From Acanthochlamys bracteata (taxonomy: Eukaryota; Streptophyta; Magnoliopsida; Pandanales; Velloziaceae), in NCBI GenBank assembly GCA_019914995.1, contig CM034137.1, forward strand, positions 3,224,001 through 3,288,000: a stretch of DNA of 64,000 bases. The letters are read 5' to 3'. Each line of letters begins with the position of its first letter. The stretch's first letter is position 1. Positions 13,384 to 25,509 of the stretch are shown in pieces. The translations under genes were made by a program, and so were the position numbers. The notes below the pieces were generated by a model. That model saw only the letters and a list, made by a program, of their open reading frames with translations. It did not search any database and was not told the DNA's origin.

Positions 13384-14190
13384 TTGTTGTCGGACCCGGA
13401 CCGAACCGTCCGGATCGACATCGTCAATCCGGAAATCGTCGATCTGGACGGTAAACTGGTCTGAATGTGCAAAAAAATCGTCTATACAATTGATCCGCTT
13501 CGATCCGTTTTGATCCGCTTCAACCCGATCGATCCGTCCGCTCAGATCAAACCAGATTGAATAAAATTTAAAAAAATTAATTAAAAAATTTAAATTAATA
13601 ATATATTTAATGCAAAAATAATTATTAATAGGTGTATGTTGAAAAATAATATGTAGTTTAGATTTTGTATTTGGATGTAATAATGCAAAAATATAATCGA
13701 TTATGTCTTATTTGTAAATATCAATTATTAATAATTTTTAAAATTTTATATTGTAAAATATTCAGACTCAAATATGTATATGTAAAAAAGTTAGTTATAT
13801 CTCTTTTATGATTTATTTAATTTTATATTTTTCTAATTTATTTAAATATTTCTCATTATAAATTTTCGTTATTATTATTGTTGTTGGTGGTGGTAATATC
13901 ATGGTGACAATAATTCAATTTTTACTGTGATTGTTATCACTGTTATTATTGATAGTAATATCATAGTAAAAATACTTTAACTTTTTGCTATGATTGCTGC
14001 TGTTATTATTATTAATAGTGCCATAATGGCAGTAAATTTTTCATTTTAATTATTATTATTATTGGTTAAAAATATTTTAATATTATTTATTCAAAGGTTC
14101 AATCGGTTGATCCAGTGGGCTAATTCGAAAACCGTGATCCGAATAATTTTCTGGTTCGATGTCCAATCCGATTCTAGCAACTATAGAATT
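13384..14190. mobile_element. ~800 bp terminal-inverted-repeat element, copy 1
   Basis: It starts with a GC-rich segment (CCGGACCGAACCGTCCGG) and has an AT-rich middle with GTT/ATT trinucleotide runs. It ends with a second GC-richer block (GGTTCGATGTCCAATCCG). The two outer ~17 bases are imperfect inverted repeats. The whole unit recurs in inverted orientation as 14893-15113 plus 25510-26093, split by retrotransposon B, and its 3' part recurs at 46925-47047. It is non-coding; the superfamily is not determined. Confidence 0.6.
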
Positions 14191-14202
14191 TTAAAACAAA
14201 CG

Positions 14203-14720
14203 GTATCATAACATATACTTCTACCTGCTACAAGAGACACGTCAATATGGGCTTGTTTATATATGCGTTCAAATTCACTTTTTTTCAATTTATTTTTAAT
14301 ACAAAATAAATTAAAAAATTAAAATAAATTATTTCTATTAAAAATTTATTTCTAAAATTTAATTTTAAAATTAACTTATAATATAAGATAATTATAAAGT
14401 TTTATTTTTATTAAATATTTTTATTTTGATTTTATTTTAAACTTATAAAAAAAATGAATTTATCTTATAGTAAACATGTCTTTATCAACATTGAATTCTC
14501 TACGGTATTTGTTTATTTTATTGTTATGTTAATATATAGATTTAGATACTCTCATTTTTTTGGGGTTAGGTTTCGAGATATCAAACACAATATCAAAGCG
14601 GACCACGTGTGAGAGTTGACCTCTAAAGAGAATTGTGTCTGATCCTGTATGTTAGGCGTGAATAGAGTAATAAATTATCTCGTATTATTTGTTCGATTTA
14701 TTATCATACTGTTTATATGG
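14203..14720. repeat. repeat segment with embedded MITE-like block
   Basis: The segment aligns in pieces with 12421-12720, for example at GTATTTGTTTATTTTATTGT and GTTTATATGGATTTA. It surrounds an AT-rich block at about 14252-14482 whose ends (GGCTTGTTTATA and TAGTAAACATGTC) are imperfectly inverted. No gene is seen. Confidence 0.35.
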
Positions 14721-15113
14721 ATTTATGTAACCTCTCTTTGAATCTAGCTTTTTACTCGAGACGTATATCTAATAATATAACATATAGAACCTCTCCAAGA
14801 CTGCTTTTGCATATTATTTATCTTCGCTTTCAACCATTTACAAAGGAAAACATGCATTCGAAGAGGCGGAACCCTAAGGCAATACATAAAAGTATAGTTA
14901 TATGAACCGAACAGGACATCCAATTAAAAACTTTCCGAATTACGGTTTTCGAATTAATCTATCGGATTAACCAACCAAACCATCGGATTAATAATATTAA
15001 AATATTTGTAACCAATAATAATAATAATTACAGTAAAAAATCTATTATAATTATGCTACTATCAATAATAATAGTAGTAGCAATCACAGCAAAATATTAG
15101 AATATTTTTACTA

Positions 15114-16598
15114 TGTTAAATCTTCTGCAAGATTAACTCAATAGGGGAGGGGTGAATTAATTTAATCAATAAAAATTTTCGTAAAGCTTAACGATCCTTT
15201 AGACAGCATACTGGAAATAGTTATATAACCTACAAACAGAGAGAGTTAGAGTATTTGACGATTTAGGTAAAGAAGAGAGTATTCAGAGTATTTTATATGG
15301 TTCGGCAAATCCTCTTTGTCTACATCTACGGGTGCTCTATCACAAAAGCCAAAACTTCACTAAACTTTTAATAAACTACATATACACCAAGAGCAAAGTG
15401 TTTCGCCGAGCACACTTATTCTTAAGGGTTTCTTCACCAAGACAACCCTTCACAGCCTACTGGACACCACTGTCTCTCTGCCTGATATGCTAGCTCTATT
15501 ACAAAGTTTAAAAACTTCCACCAAATTCCAAGCGAGCTTCTTTACGTGGTGCCTTGAGCATCCTGTCACAGAACTGTATGAGGTTATAAGAAAAATAAAG
15601 GTTAGGCATAGGATCTATCTCATGATGAATGAATGTTCTCAGAAGTTTTCTGTTGAGATGATCAAGCTAGTTGTTGAGAATGATGTTTTCAGTGTGATCA
15701 ACAGCAAATTTTCAATTTTTACTTGAGTGATTTTAGCGTTGTAGAGCAGTTGAATTTTTTTGTCTTCGTTCGTTGATCGCCACCTTTCTCTGTTCCTCTG
15801 CCTCCCTTCTTATAGACTTTCATCTCTTTGTAGGATGATTCTTCCTATTGAAGAAGATTATCGTTGGCGCCCTTTTGCGTTTGTAAACTTTCAAGACAAA
15901 GAGGAGCATTTTTGTTCAGCGGTTAATCAACTGCTTCCACAATCAGTTTCGGCTACTCTGGTGCAAGATCTTCATGGGCATTAAATACAATGTGAAGGAA
16001 AATTTAAATTTACCCGCCAGTGATCCTAGACTTGATTCACCTGAATTGTTGTTTGTAATATTAAAGTTGAGTTGGCTTGTCCCAATATAATGCATTCCAG
16101 GTTGTCTGCTTTGGATTGGTTTGACTTTGCCAGTCTTGACTTGATTAGTCAATTTTAGTTGTATAATCTCTTTTCTTTTCTTGAACATTAAGCTTTCCCT
16201 TTTTGTGAAGAGGATGAATTTTTGCTCGTTATAGATCTTGTATCATTTGATTTGTTTCAGTGGGTTGTGAATCCAAGATATCTTGAAATGAAGGGTTTGA
16301 GCTGGAGTTTTGTTATTGAACTCAATACTCTGTTTTTGAGCGTTACAGAAAAGTCTTCGTATGCTTCAGCAGTTGAATGGCTGGTTGTAGTGTGACTATA
16401 GGGTCCTCTATTCTGTATGCTGCTTGATTAACAGTGGCAGAGCGGCTGGCTGTGTAATGGCTGTTATTGTTGTCTGCTGTAAGTAAAATAAGCTTGATTT
16501 ATTTAATCCTGCAGAACTTGATCTTAACTTATTAGTCCAATATAAATCATGATTCTTAATTCATTGTTATCATCAAAATCAACTTGAGAATTTCAACA
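15114..16598 (-). repeat. 3' LTR of element B
   Basis: This is the 1485 bp left-hand copy. Read on the minus strand it begins TGTTGAAATTCTC and ends TTTAACA (ancestral TTCAACA, as in its partner). It is preceded on the minus strand by the polypurine tract and followed by TACTA. Small open frames inside it (for example 15487-15726 and 15760-15984) lie antisense to the element and are not genes. Confidence 0.92.
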
Positions 16599-16775
16599 AT
16601 CTCCCCCTTTTTTATTATGACAGAATAATTAAAAATTATTGATTTATGTAACCAATAATACATTACTAAATCATTGCCCAGACCAGGTTTTTAGTTTTAC
16701 CCTTAATTACCTATGTGTAGCTCCCCCTCAACTTGTGCATTTTATTGTATTTACCTGTATGTAGCTCCCCCTTAA
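16599..16775 (-). other. polypurine tracts of element B
   Basis: Directly next to the 3' LTR the minus strand reads AAAAAAGGGGGAGAT (16599-16613). Two further GGGGGAGCTACA-type purine blocks lie at about 16719-16730 and 16762-16773. Multiplied polypurine tracts in this location are a known Sirevirus feature. The LTR-adjacent one is the likely functional primer. Confidence 0.75.
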
Positions 16776-17038
16776 TTTGAGCCATCATATTTGTATGCAT
16801 ACACAATAATTTTTCTGCTTTTTCTCCCCATTTGTCATCTCAAAAAGGTAAAGTTGTACCAATAATATAATGTAACTAAAAAGTCTTAGCATTTGAACAC
16901 AGTCATTATAAGTAAAAATAACCAAAATGTCATAGCAAGAAATTTAAACAACCAAACAGAGCTAAAGATAAAGATAACGTCTTAACATAGTCATTAGAAA
17001 TAGTAGCAACCAAACAGACTAAGCCTAATTAAATTTAA

Positions 17039-18615
17039 CTAAATGTTTTTACGTTTGGTTGAGATCCTGCAACCAGGAGGCCGGAGATGTTGATGTTTGG
17101 GTTTGGCAGTAGAGAATTGGGGAAGGATCACAACATCATCATCCAAGAAAGGTTGGGAACTAGAAACAGATTTGTGAGCTCTTCGTTTTAGATTTTTACT
17201 TTTGAGAGGTAGGCTGGGAATATTTGACTGTGGAGATGGAGGGACAGAGGAAGGGGGTTGGGTGGTAAGAGGATCAAAGTGTGCTTCTGTTGTAGCTGCA
17301 GGTGGAATTTCTATTGGAGCTACTTGAAGCAAAGGATCATATTGCATGGCTGTTGGAGCTGCATAGACAGTAATAGACATTGACTCATTTTCAGGGACCA
17401 CTTCTTCTGAGGCTGCTTGGGTAGGGCAGTCAGTAGGTAACTCTTCATCCATGGGTTCTCTATGGTAATCTCAAGACTTGCAGATTCTGCATTCACGCTT
17501 GTGTCCATCTATGGAGGATCTGATTTAGGTGCATCCTGTCCTGCACACTCTTGAGCTTGGACACTCTCTGTTTTGGCATCTTCTTGTGCAGTTCTGGTTG
17601 TGGGATGTTCTGACTGACAGATTGCATCCTTGATTTGTTCAATAATAGCATTGAGCTTTCTGATTTTCTTAGTTTGCTCTAAGATTGCATGGTAAATGTT
17701 GGTTAGACATTCTGTCAGAGGAGCCAAAGTTGCATGTGTGCCAGTCAAAGGATCTGCTTGAGTGTCCTTGGATTTTGCCTCTGCCTCTATAATTCCCCTC
17801 AAGAATTTTGCATCCAGTTTGAACATTTTTCTTATTTGTAGTGACCCCATAGGCACTGTCTCAAGACTACACACTCTACAGATGATATGAGGGTATGAAA
17901 AGTGCTTGCTTCCTGATTTGGATACCCTGATCATATGATGCAGCATTACTTCACAAAGATTGATGAGAAGTTTCTTTATTAATCTTCATAGCAGGAAGGC
18001 ATCATAGGTAGTGATGATATTGCGGCTGCTAGAGCGAAGGACTATCATTTTTGAGATAATGTGGTATAGAGCTCTTGGAAGCAAAGGTAGGTGAGCAGCA
18101 GAGTCATATTGGTGCTTGGTTACGATGTCAGTGCCCAGTGCTTGTTTCAGATAGTTCAATTTGGAATCACTTACCGGCGGCATCTCTTCTCTATAGGGTA
18201 TATCTAACATCAATGACATTGATCTAGCTTCAAAATTTATCTCAATACCGTTCAGTATGGTCTGGATCGAGGAGTTTCCTATCTCGTGGAGGTTCGCATA
18301 AAATACTCGAACGCACTCTTCAGATAATTCTTCGGGCCAATCGTTGAACTGCAGTCATTCTTGTGCCTCGAACAGTTCGTCCATCTCTAGGCCGAAATAG
18401 TTGAAATCATCAAAATTTATGCTTGCCGGAGTCAAGATCGGGATCGCTAGTTGCCGACCATATTTTTCAAATTCTCGCTTTCCAGTAAATTTGTCCGACC
18501 CGTCAACAACAATCTTGGAGCACTTTGGCTGTGATTTTGGGTTTTTCTTTGTCATAGATGAGATTGGGAGCAGGAATTGTTTCGAGAGATCGAAGATTTT
18601 GAGGATTTGAAGCAA
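17039..18615 (-). pseudogene. third ORF of element B, downstream of pol
   Basis: The reading frame starts near 18558 (MTKKNPKSQPKCSK) or slightly upstream at 18615. It runs through FDDFNYFGLEMDELFEAQE, a segment with FYANLHE, a domain with LLPRALYHIISKMI (about 18080-18030), and YPHIICRVC (about 17880). A charged coiled-coil-like piece then covers 17946-17509. It ends in a Pro/Ser/Thr-rich acidic tail with a basic end (17452-17039). Three interruptions break it: a stop after the first ~75 residues, one near 17985, and a frame change near 17500. The middle resembles the 'putative plant transposon protein' domain, judged from memory. It sits where Sireviruses carry their extra or env-like ORF, but I see no convincing signal peptide or membrane span. 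Its role is unknown. Confidence 0.65.
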
Positions 18616-18995
18616 GGGTTTTGCGAGGGAATTTTTTGTTTCAAATTGAAGACGATGAAATTGGAGGGGTTATCTGGTTGGGCTAGTTTATAGAGTATTT
18701 AGTTTGAGATGAGTCAGCTCAGTCATATATTTACCACGTGATCGGTCAGCTGCTTATATTTTAGAATGAGTCATTATGATAACTGCAGTTAGCTGTTGTG
18801 TGGCTGATTATGTGCCGAAAGAAATGTGCAGAATAGAGCAAGTTTATATTATACATAAGCCTAACTCATGGCAAATCTTTGAGAAGGAATCAAATTCTAA
18901 AGGTTTAGTAAAGATATCAGCTAGTTGATTTTCAGAGTTAACAAAGTTTAATACTATGTTATTGCATTAAACACGCTCTCTAATAAAATGGTGTC

Positions 18996-21954
18996 TTAAG
19001 TCAATATGCTTTGTGCGAGAGTGTTGAATAGGATTTTTGTTAGCTTAATGGCACTAGTATTGTCACAGAATATGGGCACATTTTTAAAGTCAAAGCTAAA
19101 ATCAAGGAGTTGCTGTTTTATCCAGAGTACCTGAGAGCAGCAACTTTCAGCAGCTACATACTCTGCTTTGGCATTGGACATAGCTACTGATGATTGTTTC
19201 CTAGAGCACCATGAAATCAAACAACTTCCTATAAACTGACAGAAGTCACTTGTACTCTTCCTATCAAACTTGCGTCCACCAAAGTTAGCGTCAGCATATG
19301 CATATAAATTAAATTCACATCCTCTGGGGTACAACAGTCCAAGTTCTTTAGTTCCAACTAGATATCCAATAATTCGTTTTACAGCTATTATATAGGATTC
19401 TTTAGGATCACTTTGAAATCTAATACATAGACACACATTAAATTGAATATCTGGTCTACTAGCAGTTAGATATAAGAGTGATCCAATCATACATCTATAT
19501 AATTTTTTATCGACTATTTTACCTGTTTCATCCCGGTTCAATTTGCAGGAGGTAGACATTGGGGTACTTATCTCCTTGCTTCCTTCCATGCTGTATTTAT
19601 TAATCAATTCCTTAATGTACTTACTCTGACTTATGACGATTCCATTTTTCAGTTATTTAATTTGTAGACCAAGAAAATAATTCAACTCTCCCATGAGACT
19701 CATTTCAAATTCTTCTTGCATCAGCTCATAAAATTTTCTGCACAATCTTTCGTTAGTGGCACCAAAGATTATGTCATCTACGTAAATCTGAACGATTAGC
19801 ATGTCATTATCTTCACGCAAGATAAATAAAGTCAAGTCAATATTACCTCGACTGAAGCCTTTATCAATCAGGAATGTTCTTAACCGCTCATACCAAGCTC
19901 TAGGAGCTTGTTTCAGACCATAGAGTGCTTTATTCAGTTTGTAAACATGACTTGGGAAATTTATATTTTCAAAACCAGGAGGTTGTTCAACATATACTTC
20001 TTTTTTTAGGAATCCATTCAAGAAGACACTTTTGACATCAATTTCAAGGAGTTTAAAGTCTTTATGACATGCAAAAGCAAGTAATATTCTAATAGTCTCA
20101 AGACGTGCAATAGGAGCATATGTTTCATCGAAATCTATTCCTTCTTTTTTATTATATCATTTTGCTACCAATCTAGCTTTATTTCTAATGATATTTCTAT
20201 TCTCATCCATTTTATTTTTGAATACCCACTTAGTTCCTATAATGTATTTATTTGATGGTTTCCTAACAATATGCCACACATTGTTTCTTTCGAATTGATT
20301 TAATTCCTCTTGCATAGCAATGAGCCATGAATTATCTGTCAGAGCATTATATATGCACTTTGGCTCTAGATTTGATACAAATGCAGAATGTTCCATAAAA
20401 TTATTTTTGAAATGAGATCTAGTTCGAATACCTTCATTAACCTCACCCAATATGTTTTCCTGTGAATAACTGGATCTGTAGTTGAAGGGTCTGTGAATTG
20501 GTTCATTAATTTTCGCTTGACCAGACGGACCTCTAGAGGCTTGTCCTTTCTCTGTTATTTCAGCTGGCTGTTCGTCAGCTGCTTGGTCCTCTGTATTTTG
20601 TTATATTTCTGCCGATGGGAACAATTCTTTTTCCTCTGACCCTGTATCTAATTCTGGATTCTTTCTTGACCCATTGTTAGACTCATTAAATAACACATGC
20701 ATAGATTCTTCAACAATCATAGTTTTTTTATTGAAAATTCTATATACTTTTGATGTAGTAGAATAATCAAGAAAAATACCTTCATCGCTCTTGGCATCAA
20801 ATTTTTCAAGATTATCTTTAACATTATTTAGTATAAAGCATTTGCAACCAAAAGTTCTTAAATAAGTAATATTGGGAGTTCTTCTTTTTAGGAGCTCATA
20901 TGGAGTCTTTTTAAAAATATGTCTAATAAGAGCACGATTAATTATGTGGCATGCAGTGTTGCAGCTTCGGCCCAAAAATATTTTGGCATGTTTTATTCTA
21001 TTAATATGGTTCTGGCCATTTGTACTAGCACTCTATTCTTCCTTTCCACTACACCATTTTGTTGGGGAGTTCTAGAAGCTGAGAAGTTGTGCGTTATACC
21101 ATAGTGTCACAGAATTCATCAAAATAGAAATTTTGAAATTATTTACCATGATCACTTCTTACATAGCAGGTATTGAAGTCGAGTTCTTTTTGAATCTTTT
21201 TGAAGAAACATGTAATTTATATACAAGGAAGTAGACCCAACAAAAATGAGAATAATCATCTACAATTACTAAGTAGTAGTATTTACCTCTCAGACTTGAT
21301 GTCCTTGATGGCTCAAACAAATCTATGTGCAGTAGTTGTAGTGGCTTACTAGTCGTTATTGCTTACTTGAGCTTAAATGATGACTTCACTTGTTTCTCTT
21401 AGCACAAGCATCACATAGTTCATCCAGGCTGTAATTTGCTTCAGGCAAACCTTTTACCAATTTAGTTTAAACAGTTTTGATAGAATCTTTATATTGCAGT
21501 GTCCTAATCGTCTGTGCCAGAGCCAGCTACTTTCCTACTGACTTGAAACTAAATACATTTTATGGTTAGAAAAATCATCAATATAAAGTACATAAACGTT
21601 GCCTTTCCTTTTTCCATTTAGTATTTCTTTCCCAGATGATAAGTTAACAATTGAATAACAGTGATTGTTAAAGTTAACCTTGAAGCCATTATCACAAAGT
21701 TGACTTATATTTATTAAGTTGTATTTTAATTCTTTAACATGAAAAACGTTTTCGATGCAGAGGGATGAGGGATTATCTATCTTTTCTGCAACTATTACTT
21801 TGCACTTACTGTTGTCTCCTAAAATCACACTTTCATCGAATTGTTTTTGCAAACTACTGAAGCATTTTTCATTCCCATTCATGTGTCTTGAGCACCCGCT
21901 GTCCAAGTACCACTTATTATATTTTAGTCGGGTTGGCTCTTCTCTTTCCTGCAA
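18996..21954 (-). pseudogene. pol of element B (protease, integrase, RT, RNase H)
   Basis: The copia polyprotein region reads on the minus strand. Protease carries KWYLDSGCSRHM (about 21915). Integrase follows with a LCDAC finger half (about 21415) and a broken catalytic core, and its C-terminal part is open at 20975-20601. Reverse transcriptase (20450-19653) carries ALYGLKQAPRAWYE and the active-site QIYVDDIIFGATNE (about 19790-19750). RNase H (19607-18996) has IGSLLYLTASRPDI, YADANFGG and KAEYVA. RT and RNase H retain their catalytic motifs, but a stop separates them near 19650. Stops near 20157 and in integrase break the rest. No active enzyme set can be produced from this copy. Confidence 0.92.
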
Positions 21955-22079
21955 AAGAGAGTTTCAGTATTTATGTACCCAAATTTCTTTGGGTCCTAGA
22001 GAGTTAGTGCTGTTAGTTGTTCCTTTTGGAACCTATATCATTTTTATTTTATTTTTATTTTTTTTATACCAGCAAGAAT

Positions 22080-23971
22080 TAATACTATGATATTTTCTAC
22101 CACAATGAAAGCATTTAATAAAGAATGTTGGAGAATATGACTCATTTGCTGTGCATACTCTGGACATCTGATTTTTTTTGTTCTGCAACCTTGCTGACTG
22201 CATACCTGTGCAGCTGGTAGAGGGCTGATCTTCATACCTTGTGATCTGTTTACCAGTTGCTTTAGAGGTTGGTATAAATCCTATTCCTTTTTTTTGTATG
22301 TGCTGAACTGAGCTCCCAATATTGCATCAAGTATGTCTTTTCCTTTTACAAACTTTGCTAGTGAAGCTTCCTGATCCAGATTCTTACTTTGCAGATTTTT
22401 ATTTTCTTGATGCAGTCTTTGATTTTCTTCCTTCAGTTTACTCTCTTTCACATAAATAGTAGTGTAATCATTCATGAATGATTTGAGATCTGAAATGGTA
22501 GGGTATGACAATTTGTCTGCTTCTCGACTCAGTGCTTCGTTCAACTCTTCAAGTTCAGCATTCTTTTTATCATGTTTACAATTGAGCTTTCTGTGCAGTT
22601 TGTTAGTTCACCAGTCTTACATTCATTTAGCTTGACATGTAACTTTTCATTAATTTGAATGAGGCGTTTATTTTCAATATGTAATGCACATAGTTTAGAA
22701 TTCATGTGATCATAATCAGCATGCAATGTGTTTTTATTACATCTGTCTTGTCTTCTAAGGCTTTTTTTAATAGAAGTATTTCTCTTTTTAGACATTCATT
22801 TTCATCTTTAAACTTATGCATGTATACTTTCATAGTTTTGCAATCAGTCTTAGCATGTAGGTATTTTGTATACAATTCATCAAACACATCTTGTAGTTCT
22901 TCATTAGAGTCATCATAATTAGTAGAGCTAACTCATTAGTGTCTTTATGATCTGCCATCAGACATAAGTTGACTTTTTTATTTTTCTCGGTCTCAGTCTG
23001 ATTGTTTTCCGATGAGCTTTCATCCTCATCGCTCCAGGCTGCCATAGCTCGTTTTCTTCTTACGTCTTTATTTTTAGATCTCTTCAGTAAGGGACATTCA
23101 TTTCTAAAATGTCCTAATTTGTTACAATTGTAGCAGTTTGTGTTTTATCTATCTTCTCTTTTATTGTTTCAAAACCTCTTCTTTTTCTAAACTTGTTTCT
23201 TCTAAGAAAACGTTTAAATTTTCTAGTTAGAAGTGCAATATCTTCATTAGAGGAGGAATCACTTACCTGCTGGTTATTTATTTTTAGTGCAATTCCTTCA
23301 GAACGTTCATCAGTTTTCTTTAAGAACAGTTCTTTAGCCATCAGTTTACCGATTAGTTCATCCAGAGACATTTGAGGAAAAGTTAGATTTTCCTCTATGG
23401 CATCTACTTTTGATCCAAAGGTTGACTGCACAGCCCTTAGTATTTTCCATTTCAGCTCTTCGGATTTGAAGACCTTTCCTAAATTTTTTAGAGGATTCGT
23501 GATGTTAGTAAATCTAGTAAACATTTGAGTAATGGACTTACCTAGGTTCATTTTCAAGTTTTCATACTCATGCATGAGTAGATTTACTTTGGTTTTCTTG
23601 ACTTGTGTGGTTCCTTCATGTGTTACCTCTAGTTGATCTTATATTTCCTTTACAGTGTTGCAAGCACTGATTCTGTTGAACTCATTTGGGTCCAGTGCGC
23701 AGTAGAGAAGATTCATGGCTCTGTTATTCATTGATATAAGTTTGTTGTCTTCATCGGTGTATTCACGTTTTGCCTTTGGAATTCGTATTCCATCTGGACC
23801 GGCCTTTGTTGGCACGATTAGTCCATCACATATGATTTTTCAGAATGTAAAGTCTTGTACTCGAATGAAGATTGTCATCTTTGTTTTCCAGTAGTCAGAG
23901 TTGGTTCCATCAAAAAGAGGTGGTCTATTGGAGGATCTTCCTTCAAAAGCTTTAGGAACAAGGCTAGCCAT
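22080..23971 (-). pseudogene. gag of element B
   Basis: The ATG at 23971 opens with MASLVPKAFEGRSSNRPPLF, a typical copia gag start, followed by a UBN2-type capsid-like domain to about 23300. Two in-frame stops lie in the first 130 codons. The open part at 23575-23114 continues it. Then, after a frame change, come a zinc knuckle (CYNCNKLGHFRNEC, about 23145-23100), an acidic serine stretch (WSDEDESSSEN), and a long coiled coil (about 22890-22281) broken by two frameshifts. A second knuckle (CFHCGRKYHSINSC) lies near 22110. Gag forms the particle and binds RNA. The double knuckle flanking a coiled coil is shared with element A. Confidence 0.85.
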
Positions 23972-24020
23972 AAAGATCTTTTACCTCAAGGTTGTTAGAC
24001 CTTTGATTTGTGGAGGCCTG

Positions 24021-24033
24021 CTCTGATACTAAT
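24021..24033 (-). other. primer-binding site of element B (initiator Met tRNA)
   Basis: Immediately inside the 5' LTR the minus strand reads ATTAGTATCAGAGC. It matches the plant iMet tRNA 3'-end complement TGGTATCAGAGC except for its first bases. This is where minus-strand DNA synthesis is primed. Confidence 0.85.
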
Positions 24034-25509
24034 TGTTGAATCTTCTGCAAGATTAACTCAAGAGGAGATGGGTGAATTGAGTTAATCAATAAAAATTTTC
24101 GTAAAGCTTAATGATCCTTTGGACAGCAGGTTTACAGCAGCCTGAAAATAGTTATATAACCTGCAGACAGAGAGAGTTCGAGTATTTGACGACTTAGGTA
24201 AAAAGAGAGTATTCAGAGTATTTTACATAGTTCAGCAAAACCTCTTTACCTATATCCATGGATGCTTTACTACAAGAGCCAAAGCTTCACTAAACTTTTA
24301 ATAAACTACATATACACTAAGAGCAAAGTGCTTCGCCAAAACACACTTACTCTTATAAGATTTCTTCACCAAGACAACCCTTCACAGCCTACTAGACACC
24401 ACTGTCCCTCTGGCTGATATGCTAGCCCATTACAAAGCTTAAACACTTCCACCAAGCTCCAACCTAGTGCCTTGAGCATCCTGTCGCAAAACTATATGAG
24501 GTTACAAGAAAAATAAAGGTTATGCACAGAATCTATCTCATGATGAATGAATGTTCTCAAGAGTTTTCTGTTGAAATGATCAAGCTAGTTGCTGAGAATG
24601 ATGTCTTCAGTATGATTAGCAGCAAGATTTCAAGTTTTACTTGAGTGATTTTAGCGTTGTAGAGCAGTTGAGTTTTTTTGTCTTCGTTCGTTGATCGCCA
24701 CCTTTCTCTGTTCCTCTGCCTCCCTTCTTATAGACTTTCATCTCTTATGATTCTTCTCGTTGAAGAAGATTACCGTTGACGCCCTTTTGCGTTGGCAGAC
24801 TTTCAAGACAGAGAGGAGCAGTTTGTTCAGCGGTTAATCAACCGCTTCCACGATCAGTTTCGGCTACTCTGGTGGAAGATCTTCATTGGCATTAAATGCA
24901 ATGTGAAGGAAAATTTAAATTTACCCGCTAGTGATCCTAGACTTGATTCAGCTGAATTGTTGTTTGTAATATTAGAGTTGAGTTGGTTTGTCCCAATTTA
25001 ATGCATTCTAGGTTGTTTGCTTTGGATTGGTTTGACTTTGCCAGTCTTGACTTGATTAGTCAATCTTAGTTGTATAATTTCTTTTCTTTCCTTAAATATT
25101 GAGCTTTCCCTTTTTGTGAAGAGGATCAATTTTTACTCGTTGTAGATCTTGTATCATTTGATTTGTTTCAGTGGGTTGTGAATTCAAGAGATCTTAAAAT
25201 GAAGGGCTTGAGCTAGAGTTTTGTTGTTGAACCCAATACTCTATTTTTTAGCGTTACAGAAAAGTCTTCGTATGCTTCAGCAGTTGAATGGCTGGCTATA
25301 GTGTGACTATAGGGTCCTCTGTACTATATGCTGCTTGATTAATAGTGGCAGAGCGGCTGGCTGTGTAATGGCTGTTGTTGTTGTCTGCCGTAAGTAAAAT
25401 AAGCTTGATTTATTTAACCCTGTAGAACTTGATCTTAATTTATTAGTCCAATATAATTCATTATTCTTAATTCATTGTTATTATCAAAATCAATTTGAGA
25501 ATTCCAACA
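24034..25509 (-). repeat. 5' LTR of element B
   Basis: This is the 1476 bp right-hand copy. On the minus strand it runs from TGTTGGAATTCTC to GATTCAACA. It is similar to 15114-16598 along its length, with scattered substitutions and several short indels. One example is a ~12 bp segment near 24126 that is absent from the other copy. It is flanked outside by TACTA and inside by the primer-binding site. Confidence 0.92.

Larger units (their letters stand above)
15114..25509 (-). mobile_element. Sirevirus-like Ty1/copia retrotransposon B, complete but inactive
   Basis: The element has two LTRs (24034-25509 as 5', 15114-16598 as 3') and a primer-binding site against initiator Met tRNA. Gag, pol and a third ORF follow, then repeated polypurine tracts. 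It is flanked by a perfect 5-bp duplication TACTA at 15109-15113 and 25510-25514. Total length is about 10.4 kb, which fits Sireviruses. Gag, integrase and RT all contain stops or frameshifts, and the two LTRs differ at many sites and by small indels, so the insertion is not recent. Sequence, gene order and third ORF match element A at 1-7977, which lies in the opposite orientation. Confidence 0.93.

Noticed and set aside
15487-15984. Two plus-strand open frames (79 and 74 codons)
   Set aside because: They lie within the 3' LTR of element B, antisense to it, and have no homologous open frame of the same length in the other LTR. They are chance frames.
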